A stretch of 8,111 nt of DNA from an uncultured Actinomycetes bacterium. Lineage in GTDB: Bacteria > Actinomycetota > Actinomycetes > S36-B12. Shown piece by piece: positions 1 to 7,784 of this stretch. Position 1 is the first letter of the stretch. Every line of letters begins with the position of its first letter. The notes under the pieces were generated by a model. The model was not told the origin of the DNA. It worked only from the letters and a program-made list of their open reading frames with translations, and ran no database searches. The position numbers and the translations under genes were made by a program. The stretch covers positions 1-8,111 of the forward strand of contig CALFIA010000315.1 in assembly GCA_937876275.1 (NCBI GenBank). The letters run 5' to 3'.

Positions 1-2733
1 GCCGCCCTCACCCGAGTTCGAGCGGCCTCCGAACGAGTTCAGCGCGATGGCGAGTGTCTCGTGCGCCTCAGCAGAGATCGATCCATACGACATGGCGCCA
101 GTCGAGAACCGCTTGATGATGCTCGCCGCAGACTCGACCTCGTCGATAGGCACCGGTGGGCGAAGGCCTTCGCGAAGATTGAAAAGACCGCGCAAGGTCA
201 TCAACCGCTCAGCCTGGCTGTCGACGCGCTCGGTGTATTCCTGGAAGATGTCAAAGCGCTTATTGCGAGTTGCGTGCTGGAGCCTGAAGACGGTTTCGGG
301 ATCGAACAGATGCGGCTCCCCCTCACGACGCCACTGATATTCACCGCCCACATTGAGAGTGCGATGGGCAGGAGCAATGCCTGACGGTGGGTAAGCCACG
401 GCATGTCGCGCTGCGACTTCCTGCGCTATGACATCGAGACCGATGCCACCGAGCTTCGACGACGTGCCCACGAAATAGGTGTCAACGAGTTCACGTGAAA
501 GTCCGATGGCCTCGAAAATCTGTGCGCCACGGTAAGAAGCCACGGTCGACACACCCATCTTCGACATCACCTTGAGCAGGCCCTTGCCGAGAGACTTCAC
601 GACGTTGCGCATTGCCTTCTCGGGCGTCACCCCTTCGATGACACCGCGGCGAACGAGGTCCTCGACGGACTCAAGTGCCAAATACGGATTCACAGCCGCA
701 GCGCCGTATCCGATGAGCAACGCGACATGGTGAACCTCGCGGACGTCGCCTGCCTCGATCAACAGGCTGACCATGGTGCGAGTCTTAGTGCGCACCATGT
801 GGTGGTGCACAGCCGCGCAGAGCAGCAGCGAGGGAATGGGGGCCATCTCCGCATTGCTATCTCGGTCAGACAGCACAATGAAGCGCTTGCCTTGACGGAT
901 GACGGCATCGACCTCGTGGAAGATCTCGGTGAGGCGATGGGCGAGGCCCTCGCCACCTTGTGACACGCGGTACAGACCGCTGATGCGCACGCCGGCAAAT
1001 CCGGGTTGAGTGCCGTCGGCATTGATGTGCAGGATCTTCGCCAGTTCATCGTTATCGATCACCGGGAACGGCAGCACGACGCCTCGCGAGTGCTCGGGGC
1101 TCGGCTCAAGAAGATTGCCCTCGGGCCCAATGATGCTCGAGAGCGACGTGACGATCTCCTCGCGGATTGCATCAAGCGGAGGATTGGTCACCTGGGCGAA
1201 GAGCTGCTGGAAGTAGTCGAACAGCAGGCGCGGACGTGCCGAAAGCACGGCGACAGGGGTGTCGGTGCCCATCGAACCGATCGGCTCTATGCCCAGCTTC
1301 GCCATGGGTTCGACGATGATGCGCAGTTCTTCCTCTGTGTAGCCGAAGGTCTGCTGCCGACGAGCCACCGAACCATGCGTGTGCACGATGTGCTCGCGCT
1401 CAGGCAGCTCATCGAGGTGGATGAGCCCAGCATCGAGCCACTCCTGGTACGGCTCCTGAGCCGCGAGATGTGACTTGATCTCGTCATCCTCGATGATCCG
1501 GTGCTGCTCAGTATCGACAAGGAACATCAGCCCGGGCTGAAGGCGACCCTTGCGCACAATGGTGGCGGGGTCTATGTCGAGAACACCTGACTCGGAACCG
1601 AGAACCACGAGCCCGTCATCGGTCACCCAGAATCGCCCTGGGCGCAGTCCGTTCCGGTCGAGCACGGCTCCGATCACCGTGCCGTCGGTGAAGCAGACAT
1701 TCGCGGGGCCGTCCCAGGGCTCCATGAAGGTGGCGTGGTACTCGTAGAAAGCGCGCCGCGCAGGATCCATGCTGAGGTTGTTCTCCCAGGCTTCCGGGAT
1801 CATCATCAGGACCGAATGCGGCAAGGAACGACCGCCGAGGTGCAGTAATTCGAGCACCTCGTCAAAGGAAGCCGAATCACTGCCGCCGTTAGCGCAGATC
1901 GGGAACAGCCGCGTGGGATCACCGGGCAGCACGGACGAGGTAAGAAGCGATTCGCGTGCGCGCATCCAGTTGCGATTGCCCTGAACCGTATTGATCTCGC
2001 CGTTATGGGAGATGTACCGGTACGGATGGGCAAGGGGCCACGAGGGGAAGGTGTTTGTGGAGAATCGTGAGTGCACCAGGGCAAGAGCCGAGGCAACCCG
2101 ATCGTCGGAGAGATCGGGATAGAACGGCTCCAGTTGACCGGTCGTGAGCATGCCCTTGTAGACGATGGTGCGTGACGACAGTGAGCCGAAGTAGACCCCC
2201 GCCTCATGTTCTGAGCGCTTTCGAAGACCGAAGACCATCCGGTCGAGCTCAAGCCCTCTCAGTCGTGGTGTCGTGCTCACGAAAAGCTGCTCGAATACGG
2301 GCATCACACTGCGCGCTGTAGCGCCTACCGTCGAGGGATCGACCGGGACCGACCTCCAGCCGAGAACTTCAACGCCCTCCTCCGCTGCGATGGCCTCGAT
2401 TCGCGACTTGGCGTGTGCACGTGCCGATTCGTCAACCGGGAGGAATGCGATACCTGCTGCGTAGGCGCCAACGTCGGGAAGCGGGAAGGAGACCTCGTCG
2501 CGGAAGAAGGCATCAGGGATCTGGATCAAGATGCCAGCCCCATCGCCGCTGTCTGGCTCGCTGCCAGATGCCCCGCGGTGCTCAAGATTGCGCAGAGCAG
2601 TCAGTGCCTTGTCGACAATGTCGTGTGAAGGAATACCGGTCAAGGTGGCGACGAAGGCAACACCGCAGGCGTCGTGCTCATGAGAGGGGTCATAGAGACC
2701 TTGAGCTGCCGGAGCGTTGGAGTAGCGGGCCAT
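1..2733 (-). CDS. gltB: Glutamate synthase large (alpha) subunit, 5' 911 codons, runs off the window
   Basis: GltB makes two glutamates from glutamine and 2-oxoglutarate, with electrons supplied through the small subunit GltD. I translated the reverse strand from ATG 2733 to base 1 without a stop. The start MARYSNAPAAQGLYDPSHEHDACG places Cys23 as the expected N-terminal nucleophile after removal of a 22-residue propeptide. Class II glutaminase motifs follow: LEHRGA (50-55), GDGAG (63-67), RFSTNTFPSW (223-232) and HNGEIN (243-248). The central domain includes MSKMGVSTVASYRGAQIFEA (from 723). The FMN-binding synthase domain has just begun, with STGAMSYGSIS (877-887), when the window ends at SNSGEGG. 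The rest of the FMN domain, the 3Fe-4S cysteines and the C-terminal beta-helix domain should lie outside; the family is about 1,500 residues. gltD is not visible. It starts 79 bases after ribF on the same strand. No frameshift or missing key residue is seen. Identity is secure. Confidence 0.97.
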   Translation of the reverse strand, partial: MARYSNAPAAQGLYDPSHEHDACGVAFVATLTGIPSHDIVDKALTALRNLEHRGASGSEPDSGDGAGILIQIPDAFFRDEVSFPLPDVGAYAAGIAFLPVDESARAHAKSRIEAIAAEEGVEVLGWRSVPVDPSTVGATARSVMPVFEQLFVSTTPRLRGLELDRMVFGLRKRSEHEAGVYFGSLSSRTIVYKGMLTTGQLEPFYPDLSDDRVASALALVHSRFSTNTFPSWPLAHPYRYISHNGEINTVQGNRNWMRARESLLTSSVLPGDPTRLFPICANGGSDSASFDEVLELLHLGGRSLPHSVLMMIPEAWENNLSMDPARRAFYEYHATFMEPWDGPANVCFTDGTVIGAVLDRNGLRPGRFWVTDDGLVVLGSESGVLDIDPATIVRKGRLQPGLMFLVDTEQHRIIEDDEIKSHLAAQEPYQEWLDAGLIHLDELPEREHIVHTHGSVARRQQTFGYTEEELRIIVEPMAKLGIEPIGSMGTDTPVAVLSARPRLLFDYFQQLFAQVTNPPLDAIREEIVTSLSSIIGPEGNLLEPSPEHSRGVVLPFPVIDNDELAKILHINADGTQPGFAGVRISGLYRVSQGGEGLAHRLTEIFHEVDAVIRQGKRFIVLSDRDSNAEMAPIPSLLLCAAVHHHMVRTKTRTMVSLLIEAGDVREVHHVALLIGYGAAAVNPYLALESVEDLVRRGVIEGVTPEKAMRNVVKSLGKGLLKVMSKMGVSTVASYRGAQIFEAIGLSRELVDTYFVGTSSKLGGIGLDVIAQEVAARHAVAYPPSGIAPAHRTLNVGGEYQWRREGEPHLFDPETVFRLQHATRNKRFDIFQEYTERVDSQAERLMTLRGLFNLREGLRPPVPIDEVESAASIIKRFSTGAMSYGSISAEAHETLAIALNSFGGRSNSGEGG

Positions 2734-2812
2734 CAGTTGTCCTTGTCGTCGCCGGGTTTCACTCGGGCATGCCCGAGCCACTCACAGGACGACGTTGGCC
2801 TGCCTGCGAATT
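2734..2812 (-). promoter_or_regulatory. ribF-gltB gap with nested inverted repeats
   Basis: This 79-base gap holds a perfect 16-base palindrome, CTCGGGCATGCCCGAG, at 2762-2777. As RNA it could fold as a 6-bp stem with a CAUG loop, plus one flanking G-U pair. It is enclosed by a second, 6-bp inverted repeat: gtcgtc at 2745-2750 pairs with gacgac at 2788-2793. The inner edge of that repeat touches the gltB ribosome binding site. No U-tract follows the stem in the direction of transcription, so a classical intrinsic terminator is not supported. I see no convincing -10/-35 pair. It could be a regulator binding site, an mRNA processing or stabilising hairpin, a U-less terminator, or chance in GC-rich DNA. 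Confidence 0.45.
2740..2744 (-). promoter_or_regulatory. Ribosome binding site of gltB
   Basis: On the minus strand AAGGA lies six bases before ATG 2733. It supports this start, which also leaves a propeptide of sensible length before the catalytic cysteine. Confidence 0.7.
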
Positions 2813-3721
2813 CTAGGCCATGGACGCGCGGAGGACGAATCGAGCCTGGGCGACGTCGATACCCATCTGGTCCAGGAATCCCTGAAGGGAGTCGAAGACT
2901 GCCTGGCCCCGGAGAAAGCGAACGAAACTGACCCGAGCCGGCTCGCCGTAGAGGTCGAGACCTTCGCGATCGAGGCAATAGGCCTCGACCCTCAACTCAG
3001 CGCCCTCAAACTGGGGATTCGTGCCCACTGATATCGCCGAGGGGTATCTCTCCCCCGCAGCCTCGAGCCAGCCGGCGTACACCCCATCGGCAGGCACCAG
3101 CATGCCGGGCGCAGTCTGCACATTGGCGGTGGGATAACCGAGATCACGACCACGATGGTCACCGTGAACGATGGTGCCCGTGAGCGAGAACTGCCGACCG
3201 AGAACCTCAGCCGCCTCTTCGACCTCGCCATTCGAGACCAGGCGACGGACTCGGGTGGACGACCACGGGGCCGAATCGGCAGCGACGGGCACGACGTGCG
3301 CCAAGATTCCCCGCGCCCCGCACTCAGACACCAGCAGTTCAGGCGTACCGGCCGCTAAGCGACCGAAGCGGAAGTTCTCCCCGACGACCACGTGAGCTGC
3401 ATGCATCCGTTCGACCAGCGCGTCTTCAATGAACTCGACCGGCGTGATGTGGGCGTACTCGGGGGTGAATTCGATGACCACCACCTCGTCAGCGCCAGCT
3501 TCGAGGAGAAGCTGAATCCGATCCTCCAACGACGCGACCTGGGCAGGAACCGACTCCGGTCGCAGCACGACGGACGGGTGCGGGAAGAAGGTGATTGCTA
3601 CCAGAGGCAGCCCCGCCTGATCCGCCAGAGCTCGAGCCGACTCGATCAAGGTGCGGTGGCCACGATGTACACCGTCGAAGACGCCTATGCAGGCGACAAC
3701 TCTCTGGGTCGACTCATTCAT
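2813..3721 (-). CDS. ribF: Bifunctional riboflavin kinase / FMN adenylyltransferase
   Basis: RibF phosphorylates riboflavin to FMN and then adenylates FMN to FAD, in the cytosol. The 302-residue length is normal for the two-domain bacterial enzyme. The N-terminal nucleotidyltransferase domain shows GVFDGVHRGH (13-22), FPHP (46-49), VVGENFRFG (112-120) and SSTRVR (154-159). The C-terminal kinase domain shows GDHRGRDLGYPTAN (187-200), GVYAG (213-217) and VEAY, with the likely catalytic Glu246. The protein ends in the family's typical DVAQAR segment. The start at ATG 3721 leaves 17 bases after the truB stop. Its ribosome binding site is weak (a GGGG run), which suggests some coupling to truB translation. 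The next gene, gltB, encodes an FMN-dependent enzyme. No anomalies were seen. Confidence 0.97.
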   Translation of the reverse strand: MNESTQRVVACIGVFDGVHRGHRTLIESARALADQAGLPLVAITFFPHPSVVLRPESVPAQVASLEDRIQLLLEAGADEVVVIEFTPEYAHITPVEFIEDALVERMHAAHVVVGENFRFGRLAAGTPELLVSECGARGILAHVVPVAADSAPWSSTRVRRLVSNGEVEEAAEVLGRQFSLTGTIVHGDHRGRDLGYPTANVQTAPGMLVPADGVYAGWLEAAGERYPSAISVGTNPQFEGAELRVEAYCLDREGLDLYGEPARVSFVRFLRGQAVFDSLQGFLDQMGIDVAQARFVLRASMA

Positions 3722-3738
3722 CAGGACCCCAGCCTAGA

Positions 3739-4641
3739 TCAGCCGACGAAGACCGCGAGGTAACGCAGTCGATCCCCAGCCGGCTCCGCGAGGGCAAGTA
3801 GCTCCCCTTTGTCGGACAGGAGCGCGGTGAGTTCGGTGAGTTCGGTGAGGGAGCATTCGCACTGGCGGCCATGACGCACATGCTCGGAATTTTCACTGTC
3901 CAACGTCAACGTGGGGAAGCATGTCCTGGCAGCTTCGGTGAGCGGAATCAGCGATTGAGCGTTCAATTCATCGAGACTGGCGGCCCGCTTGACGTCGAAG
4001 ACACCGATCCGAGTTCTTCGCAACATGGTCAGATGCCCACCCACGCCCAAGGCTTCACCCAGATCACGAGCCAGGGCGCGTACGTAGGTGCCCGTGCTGC
4101 ACTCGACCCGAACCTCGATATCGAGCCAGTCTCCGAGGCGACGCATCGACACGCGCTCGAAGGCGGACACCGTGACAGCTCGGGCTTTGAGATCAACGTC
4201 TTCGCCCGCTCGCACCCGTGCGTAGGAGCGCTTGCCGTCCACCTTGATCGCACTCACCGAGCTGGGAACCTGCTGGATCTCACCAGTGAGCGTGTCCATC
4301 GCAGCGTCGATCGCCGCTTCGGTCAGGCCATCCACGAGCCCTGCGGGAGCCGAGCTCAGCAACTCTCCCTCCGCATCGTCGGTGACCGTGGTGCTGCCGA
4401 GTCGAATGGTGGCGAGATATTCCTTGTCGTGAAGTGCCAGATGACCCAAGAGGCGAGTGGAGCGTTCCACACCAAGGATCAATAGACCGGTTGCCATTGG
4501 GTCCAAGGTTCCGGCATGACCTACCTTGCGAGTGCCCAGTGCGCGACGTGCAACGGAGACCGCACCGTGCGAGGTAATGCCACCGGGCTTGTCGACGAGG
4601 AGTAGTCCGGAAGGCACCGGGGTGCCGAGCGAGGAACTCAT
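3739..4641 (-). CDS. truB: tRNA pseudouridine-55 synthase
   Basis: TruB isomerises uridine 55 in the T-loop of tRNAs to pseudouridine and also acts as a tRNA folding chaperone. The 300-residue protein opens with GLLLVDKPGGITSH (12-25). KVGHAGTLDPMATG follows, containing the catalytic Asp47. The KEYLA motif is at 73-77, VPSSVSAIKVDGKRSYARVR is at about 125-144, and STGTYVRALARDLG is at 182-195, a hallmark of the TruB/Cbf5 fold. The C-terminal part, from about 245, is a small PUA-like domain containing an LTELTELTALL stretch produced by a short DNA repeat. Start ATG 4641 overlaps the rbfA stop as ATGA, so translation is probably coupled to rbfA. The family call is secure. Confidence 0.97.
   Translation of the reverse strand: MSSSLGTPVPSGLLLVDKPGGITSHGAVSVARRALGTRKVGHAGTLDPMATGLLILGVERSTRLLGHLALHDKEYLATIRLGSTTVTDDAEGELLSSAPAGLVDGLTEAAIDAAMDTLTGEIQQVPSSVSAIKVDGKRSYARVRAGEDVDLKARAVTVSAFERVSMRRLGDWLDIEVRVECSTGTYVRALARDLGEALGVGGHLTMLRRTRIGVFDVKRAASLDELNAQSLIPLTEAARTCFPTLTLDSENSEHVRHGRQCECSLTELTELTALLSDKGELLALAEPAGDRLRYLAVFVG
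3825..3850. repeat. 9-bp tandem repeat inside truB
   Basis: The plus strand reads cggtgagtt, cggtgagtt, cggtgagg: nearly three 9-bp units. In truB this encodes the repeated Leu-Thr-Glu of the C-terminal domain (residues about 265-272). The unit is a multiple of three, so copy-number change would keep the frame. Confidence 0.85.
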
Positions 4642-5081
4642 GCCCCGGAGTCGGCATCCTCATCGCGAGGATGACGGTACGGATCTGCGTCGCCTGCGTA
4701 GGTTGCACGCTCCGCCTGCTCATGTACCTGCGCGTCTGCCTCTGCTGCCTTGCGAAGGAGATCGTCAAGTTGACGCGCATTGTCGGGAATCGCGTCGAGG
4801 AAGAAGGCCAGACTCGGGGTGAACTTGATGCCGGTCTGCTTGCCGACCTCACTGCGAAGAACACCCTTTGCCGACTCGAGGGCCGCCGCTGTGGCTACGC
4901 GCTCCTCATCGTCGCCATAGACCGTGTAGAAGACCGAGGCCTCACGAAGATCCGGAGTGACCCGCACGTCGGTGATCGTGATGAAACCCAGCCGTGGATC
5001 CTTGATCCTCATCTCGAGAGTCTCGGCCACGATCACCTTGATGCGGTCGGCCATCTTTCGCTGGCGGGCCTCACTACTCAT
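4638..5081 (-). CDS. rbfA: Ribosome-binding factor A
   Basis: RbfA is a small KH-fold protein that binds the 30S subunit near the 16S rRNA 5' end and helps its late maturation, notably in the cold. The 147-residue product starts MSSEARQRKMADRIKVIVAE. It carries the family core KDPRLGFITITDVRVTPDLR (27-46) with FYTVYG following, an AKG turn (71-73), and GIKFTPSLAFFLD (84-96) before the helix NARQLDDLLRKA. A charged, disordered-looking tail closes it. The frame stays open 29 codons further upstream, into infB. I chose ATG 5081 because the upstream residues do not look like RbfA and because this start forms an ATGA overlap with the infB stop. The ribosome binding site is poor, which fits translational coupling. 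The next in-frame ATG, at 5054 (MADRIKV), is a less likely alternative. Confidence 0.95.
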   Translation of the reverse strand: MSSEARQRKMADRIKVIVAETLEMRIKDPRLGFITITDVRVTPDLREASVFYTVYGDDEERVATAAALESAKGVLRSEVGKQTGIKFTPSLAFFLDAIPDNARQLDDLLRKAAEADAQVHEQAERATYAGDADPYRHPRDEDADSGA

Positions 5082-7744
5082 GGCTTTCTCGGCTTCTCGC
5101 GCATCTCGTAGGTCTCGATGACGTCGTCGACCTTGACGTCCTGGAAACTTCCCAGGTTGATGCCGCACTCAAAGCCTTCGCGCACCTCGGTGACGTCGTC
5201 CTTGAAACGACGCAGGCCAGCCACGGCCACGCTCTCGGCCACGACTGCGCCATCGCGAATAAGCCGCGCCTTCGAGTTGCGCTTGATCTCGCCTGATTGC
5301 ACGAGGCAGCCGGCGATGGTGCCGAACTTGCTCGACTTGAAGACCTCGCGCACCTCGGCAGTACCAAGCTGCACCTCTTCGTATTCGGGCTTGAGCATGC
5401 CCTTAAGTGCTGCTTCGACCTCTTCGATCGCCTGGTAAATGACGCTGTAGTAGCGAACGTCGACACCTTCTTCGGCAGCAAGCTCGGCAACCTTGCCCTC
5501 GGGACGAACATTAAAGCCGATGATCACCGACTTCGAGGCGCTTGCCAACGTGACGTCGTTCTTGTTGATGGCGCCGACACCACGGTGAATAACGCGCAGC
5601 GAGACTTCCTCACCGACGTCGATCTTGAGAAGTGCATCTTCAAGGGCCTCGACCGAACCGGACACGTCACCCTTGATGATGAGAGTGAGCTCGGAGATCT
5701 CACCGCGCTCGACCGACTCGAGGAAGTCCTCAAGAGAGCGCTTGACGCGATTGCGCGCGAGCAGCGCATTGCGCTCGCGAGCCTGTCGAGTCTGAGCGAT
5801 CTGGCGTGCGATGCGATCTTCGGCCACGACCATGAAGCTGTCGCCCGCGCCTGGGACCGAAGTGAGACCCAGTACCTGCACCGGGAACGAGGGACCGGCC
5901 TCCTCAACGACATTGCCTTCGTCGTCGAGCATGGCGCGCACGCGACCGAAAGCGTCACCGGCGACGATCGAGTCACCAGCACGAAGGGTGCCGCGTTGAA
6001 CGAGGACAGTCGCAACGGGGCCGCGACCGCGATCGAGGTGGGCTTCGATCGCAACGCCTTCGGCCTGCTGCACGGGATTAGCACGAAGATCCAGCGCCGC
6101 GTCAGCCGTGAGAAGCACCGCATCAAGAAGACCCTCGATACCGGTGCCGGCCTTTGCAGAGACGTCAACGAACATCGTGTCGCCGCCGAACTCCTCGGCC
6201 ACCAAGCCGTACTCGGTCAACTGAGTGCGGACCTTCATCGGGTCAGCACCTTCCTTGTCGACCTTGTTCACTGCTACGACGATCGGAACACCTGCGGCCT
6301 GAGCGTGATTGAGTGCTTCGATGGTCTGAGGCTTCACACCGTCGTCGGCGGCAACCACCAGGATCGAGATGTCAGTGACCTGCGCACCTCGAGCACGCAT
6401 GGCCGTGAAGGCCTCGTGACCAGGGGTATCGATGAAGGTGATCTTGCGATCGCCGTCGGCGGTGTGCGCAGTCGCCTGGTACGCGCCGATGTGCTGAGTG
6501 ATGCCACCAGCTTCGCCACCGATGACATTGGTCTTGCGAATCGCATCCAGAAGTCGGGTCTTGCCGTGGTCAACGTGACCCATGACAGTAACGACAGGCG
6601 GACGCACGACGAGATCGTCCTCGTTGCCCTCATGCTCACCAAACTCAAGGTTGTAGGACTCAAGCAGCTCGCGGTCCTCATCTTCAGGCGAGACCACTTC
6701 GACGCTGTAGCTCAGCTCTTCACCAAGCAAGCGCAGGGTGTCGTCGTCGATGGACTGCGTCGCGGTGACCATTTCACCCAGGCCAATGAGCACCTTGACG
6801 AGGTCAGCCGGCATCGCGTTGATCTTCTCGGCGAAGTCAGTCAGGCTCGCACCACGCGGCAGACGCACGGTCGCGCCGCCACCGCGCATGATGCGCACGC
6901 CCTCCATGACCGGGGCCTGCATGTTGTCGAATTCCTGGCGCTTGGCGCGCTTGGACTTGCGACCCTTGGAAGGCCGACCACCTGGGCGACCGAAGGCACC
7001 CGCAGTCGTACCGCGACCACCGGGGCCACTGCGGCCGGGGAATCCACCGCCCGGAGCTCCACCGGGAGCCCCACCGGGCGCGCCTGATGACCGACCGGCA
7101 AAACCGCCACCCGGTGCTCCACCGGGACGGCCCGCACCACCGGGGCGACCGCCAGGTGCTCCACCGGGCGCCCCGCCCGGACGACCGGGACCGCCAGGAC
7201 CACCCGGACGACCAGTGGGAGCTGGCCGCGCCTGTCGAGCGGGCATGGAGCCGGGGTTGGGACGCGGGGCTCCAGGAACGCCGCCTGCTGCAGGTGCCGG
7301 ACGACCCATGCCGGTGCTGCCACCGAAGGGGTTGTTACCCGGGCGCGGGCCAGCGGGACGCGGCCCCGCCGCAGGTGTGGGGCTCGCGGATGCGGCAGGT
7401 GCGGACACCTCATCGGCCGGCGCGGCGTCTGCCGTGGGCGCAGCCGGTGCCGGTGCGGCCTTCATGGCTGGCTCGGCAGGTGCAGGCGGTTCGTTGGATG
7501 GTGCGGGAGCCTCGACAGGAGCCTCAGCGGCCGCGGCAGCCTTCTTGGTGGTCTTCTTGGCTGCCGTCTTCTTCGCAGGAGCCTCGACAGCCGGCATAGC
7601 TTCCTTGAGCTTGCGGATGACGGGGGCCTCAACCGTGGAGGAGGCAGACTTTACGAACTCACCGAGTTCTTGCAGCTTGGCAAGAACGTCCTTACTTGAA
7701 ACCCCGAGCTCTTTAGCGAGCTCGTGGACCCGGACCTTCGACAC
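5078..7744 (-). CDS. infB: Translation initiation factor IF-2
   Basis: IF2 is the GTPase that places formyl-Met-tRNA on the 30S subunit and promotes 50S joining. The 888-residue protein begins at GTG 7744 with MSKVRVHELAKELGVSSKDV, the first IF2_N module. A Lys/Ala/Pro-rich linker (about 51-130) and a Gly/Pro/Arg-rich stretch (about 135-257) follow, then a basic patch GRKSKRAKRQ (261-270). A second IF2_N-like module covers about 290-350. The G domain is complete: GHVDHGKT (389-396), GGITQHIGAY (413-422), DTPGHEAF (439-446), NKVD (493-496) and SAK (529-531). The beta-barrel domain II, domain III and the C-terminal initiator-tRNA-binding domain follow, the last ending near INLGSFQDVKVDDVIETYE. 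The length suits the long actinobacterial form. The leader upstream is structured, and the stop overlaps the rbfA start. Confidence 0.98.
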   Translation of the reverse strand: MSKVRVHELAKELGVSSKDVLAKLQELGEFVKSASSTVEAPVIRKLKEAMPAVEAPAKKTAAKKTTKKAAAAAEAPVEAPAPSNEPPAPAEPAMKAAPAPAAPTADAAPADEVSAPAASASPTPAAGPRPAGPRPGNNPFGGSTGMGRPAPAAGGVPGAPRPNPGSMPARQARPAPTGRPGGPGGPGRPGGAPGGAPGGRPGGAGRPGGAPGGGFAGRSSGAPGGAPGGAPGGGFPGRSGPGGRGTTAGAFGRPGGRPSKGRKSKRAKRQEFDNMQAPVMEGVRIMRGGGATVRLPRGASLTDFAEKINAMPADLVKVLIGLGEMVTATQSIDDDTLRLLGEELSYSVEVVSPEDEDRELLESYNLEFGEHEGNEDDLVVRPPVVTVMGHVDHGKTRLLDAIRKTNVIGGEAGGITQHIGAYQATAHTADGDRKITFIDTPGHEAFTAMRARGAQVTDISILVVAADDGVKPQTIEALNHAQAAGVPIVVAVNKVDKEGADPMKVRTQLTEYGLVAEEFGGDTMFVDVSAKAGTGIEGLLDAVLLTADAALDLRANPVQQAEGVAIEAHLDRGRGPVATVLVQRGTLRAGDSIVAGDAFGRVRAMLDDEGNVVEEAGPSFPVQVLGLTSVPGAGDSFMVVAEDRIARQIAQTRQARERNALLARNRVKRSLEDFLESVERGEISELTLIIKGDVSGSVEALEDALLKIDVGEEVSLRVIHRGVGAINKNDVTLASASKSVIIGFNVRPEGKVAELAAEEGVDVRYYSVIYQAIEEVEAALKGMLKPEYEEVQLGTAEVREVFKSSKFGTIAGCLVQSGEIKRNSKARLIRDGAVVAESVAVAGLRRFKDDVTEVREGFECGINLGSFQDVKVDDVIETYEMREKPRKP
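6977..7219 (-). repeat. Gly/Pro/Arg-rich repetitive segment of infB
   Basis: This stretch encodes IF2 residues 176-256, almost entirely Gly, Pro, Arg and Ala. It contains repeated GGAPGGAPGG blocks (190-199 and 220-229) and a near-duplicate pair, APGGGFAGRS (210-219) and APGGGFPGRS (230-239), spaced 20 residues apart. That pattern suggests an in-frame duplication of about 60 bp. The segment should be disordered and joins the N-terminal module to the second IF2_N module. RGG-like composition can bind RNA, but that role is inference here. Confidence 0.85.
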
Positions 7745-7748
7745 AACT

Positions 7749-7753
7749 CTCCT
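7749..7753 (-). promoter_or_regulatory. Ribosome binding site of infB
   Basis: AGGAG on the minus strand lies four bases before the GTG start at 7744. It is the strongest such site in the window, and it fixes the choice of GTG over later ATGs. It sits only six bases downstream of a stable hairpin. Confidence 0.75.
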
Positions 7754-7759
7754 GTCTTT

Positions 7760-7783
7760 GGCCCGGGCTTACCGCTCCGGGCC
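7760..7783 (-). promoter_or_regulatory. GC hairpin just upstream of the infB ribosome binding site
   Basis: On the minus strand GGCCCGG (7783-7777) pairs perfectly with CCGGGCC (7766-7760). Inside, after one bulged A, a GC/GC pair closes a GGUAA loop, giving about nine base pairs in all. What follows is AAAGAC and the ribosome binding site, not a U-tract, so this is a leader hairpin rather than a classical terminator. It begins one base after the stop of the third mini-ORF. A ribosome stopping there would be expected to cover its 5' arm. Confidence 0.6.
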
Positions 7784-7784
7784 G

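Noticed and set aside
1006..1473. 155-codon plus-strand frame opposite gltB
   Set aside because: The minus strand gives a continuous GltB translation here. The plus frame is a GC-driven shadow.
2762..2777. Rho-independent terminator after ribF
   Set aside because: The palindrome makes a good stem, but TGAAACCC follows it on the transcribed strand rather than a T-tract. It is recorded only as an inverted repeat.
3871..4485. 204-codon plus-strand frame opposite truB
   Set aside because: It overlaps the conserved TruB coding sequence entirely and has no recognisable motif.
4638..5168. Longer 176-codon version of rbfA starting at 5168
   Set aside because: The extra 29 residues are very Arg-rich, overlap infB and do not resemble RbfA. 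ATG 5081 gives the family-like N-terminus and an ATGA overlap.
5297..7087. 596-codon open frame on the plus strand, antisense to infB
   Set aside because: It lies wholly opposite a clear IF2 gene. The translation is rich in Asp, His and Arg with no recognisable domain, the pattern expected when a GC-rich gene is read on the opposite strand.
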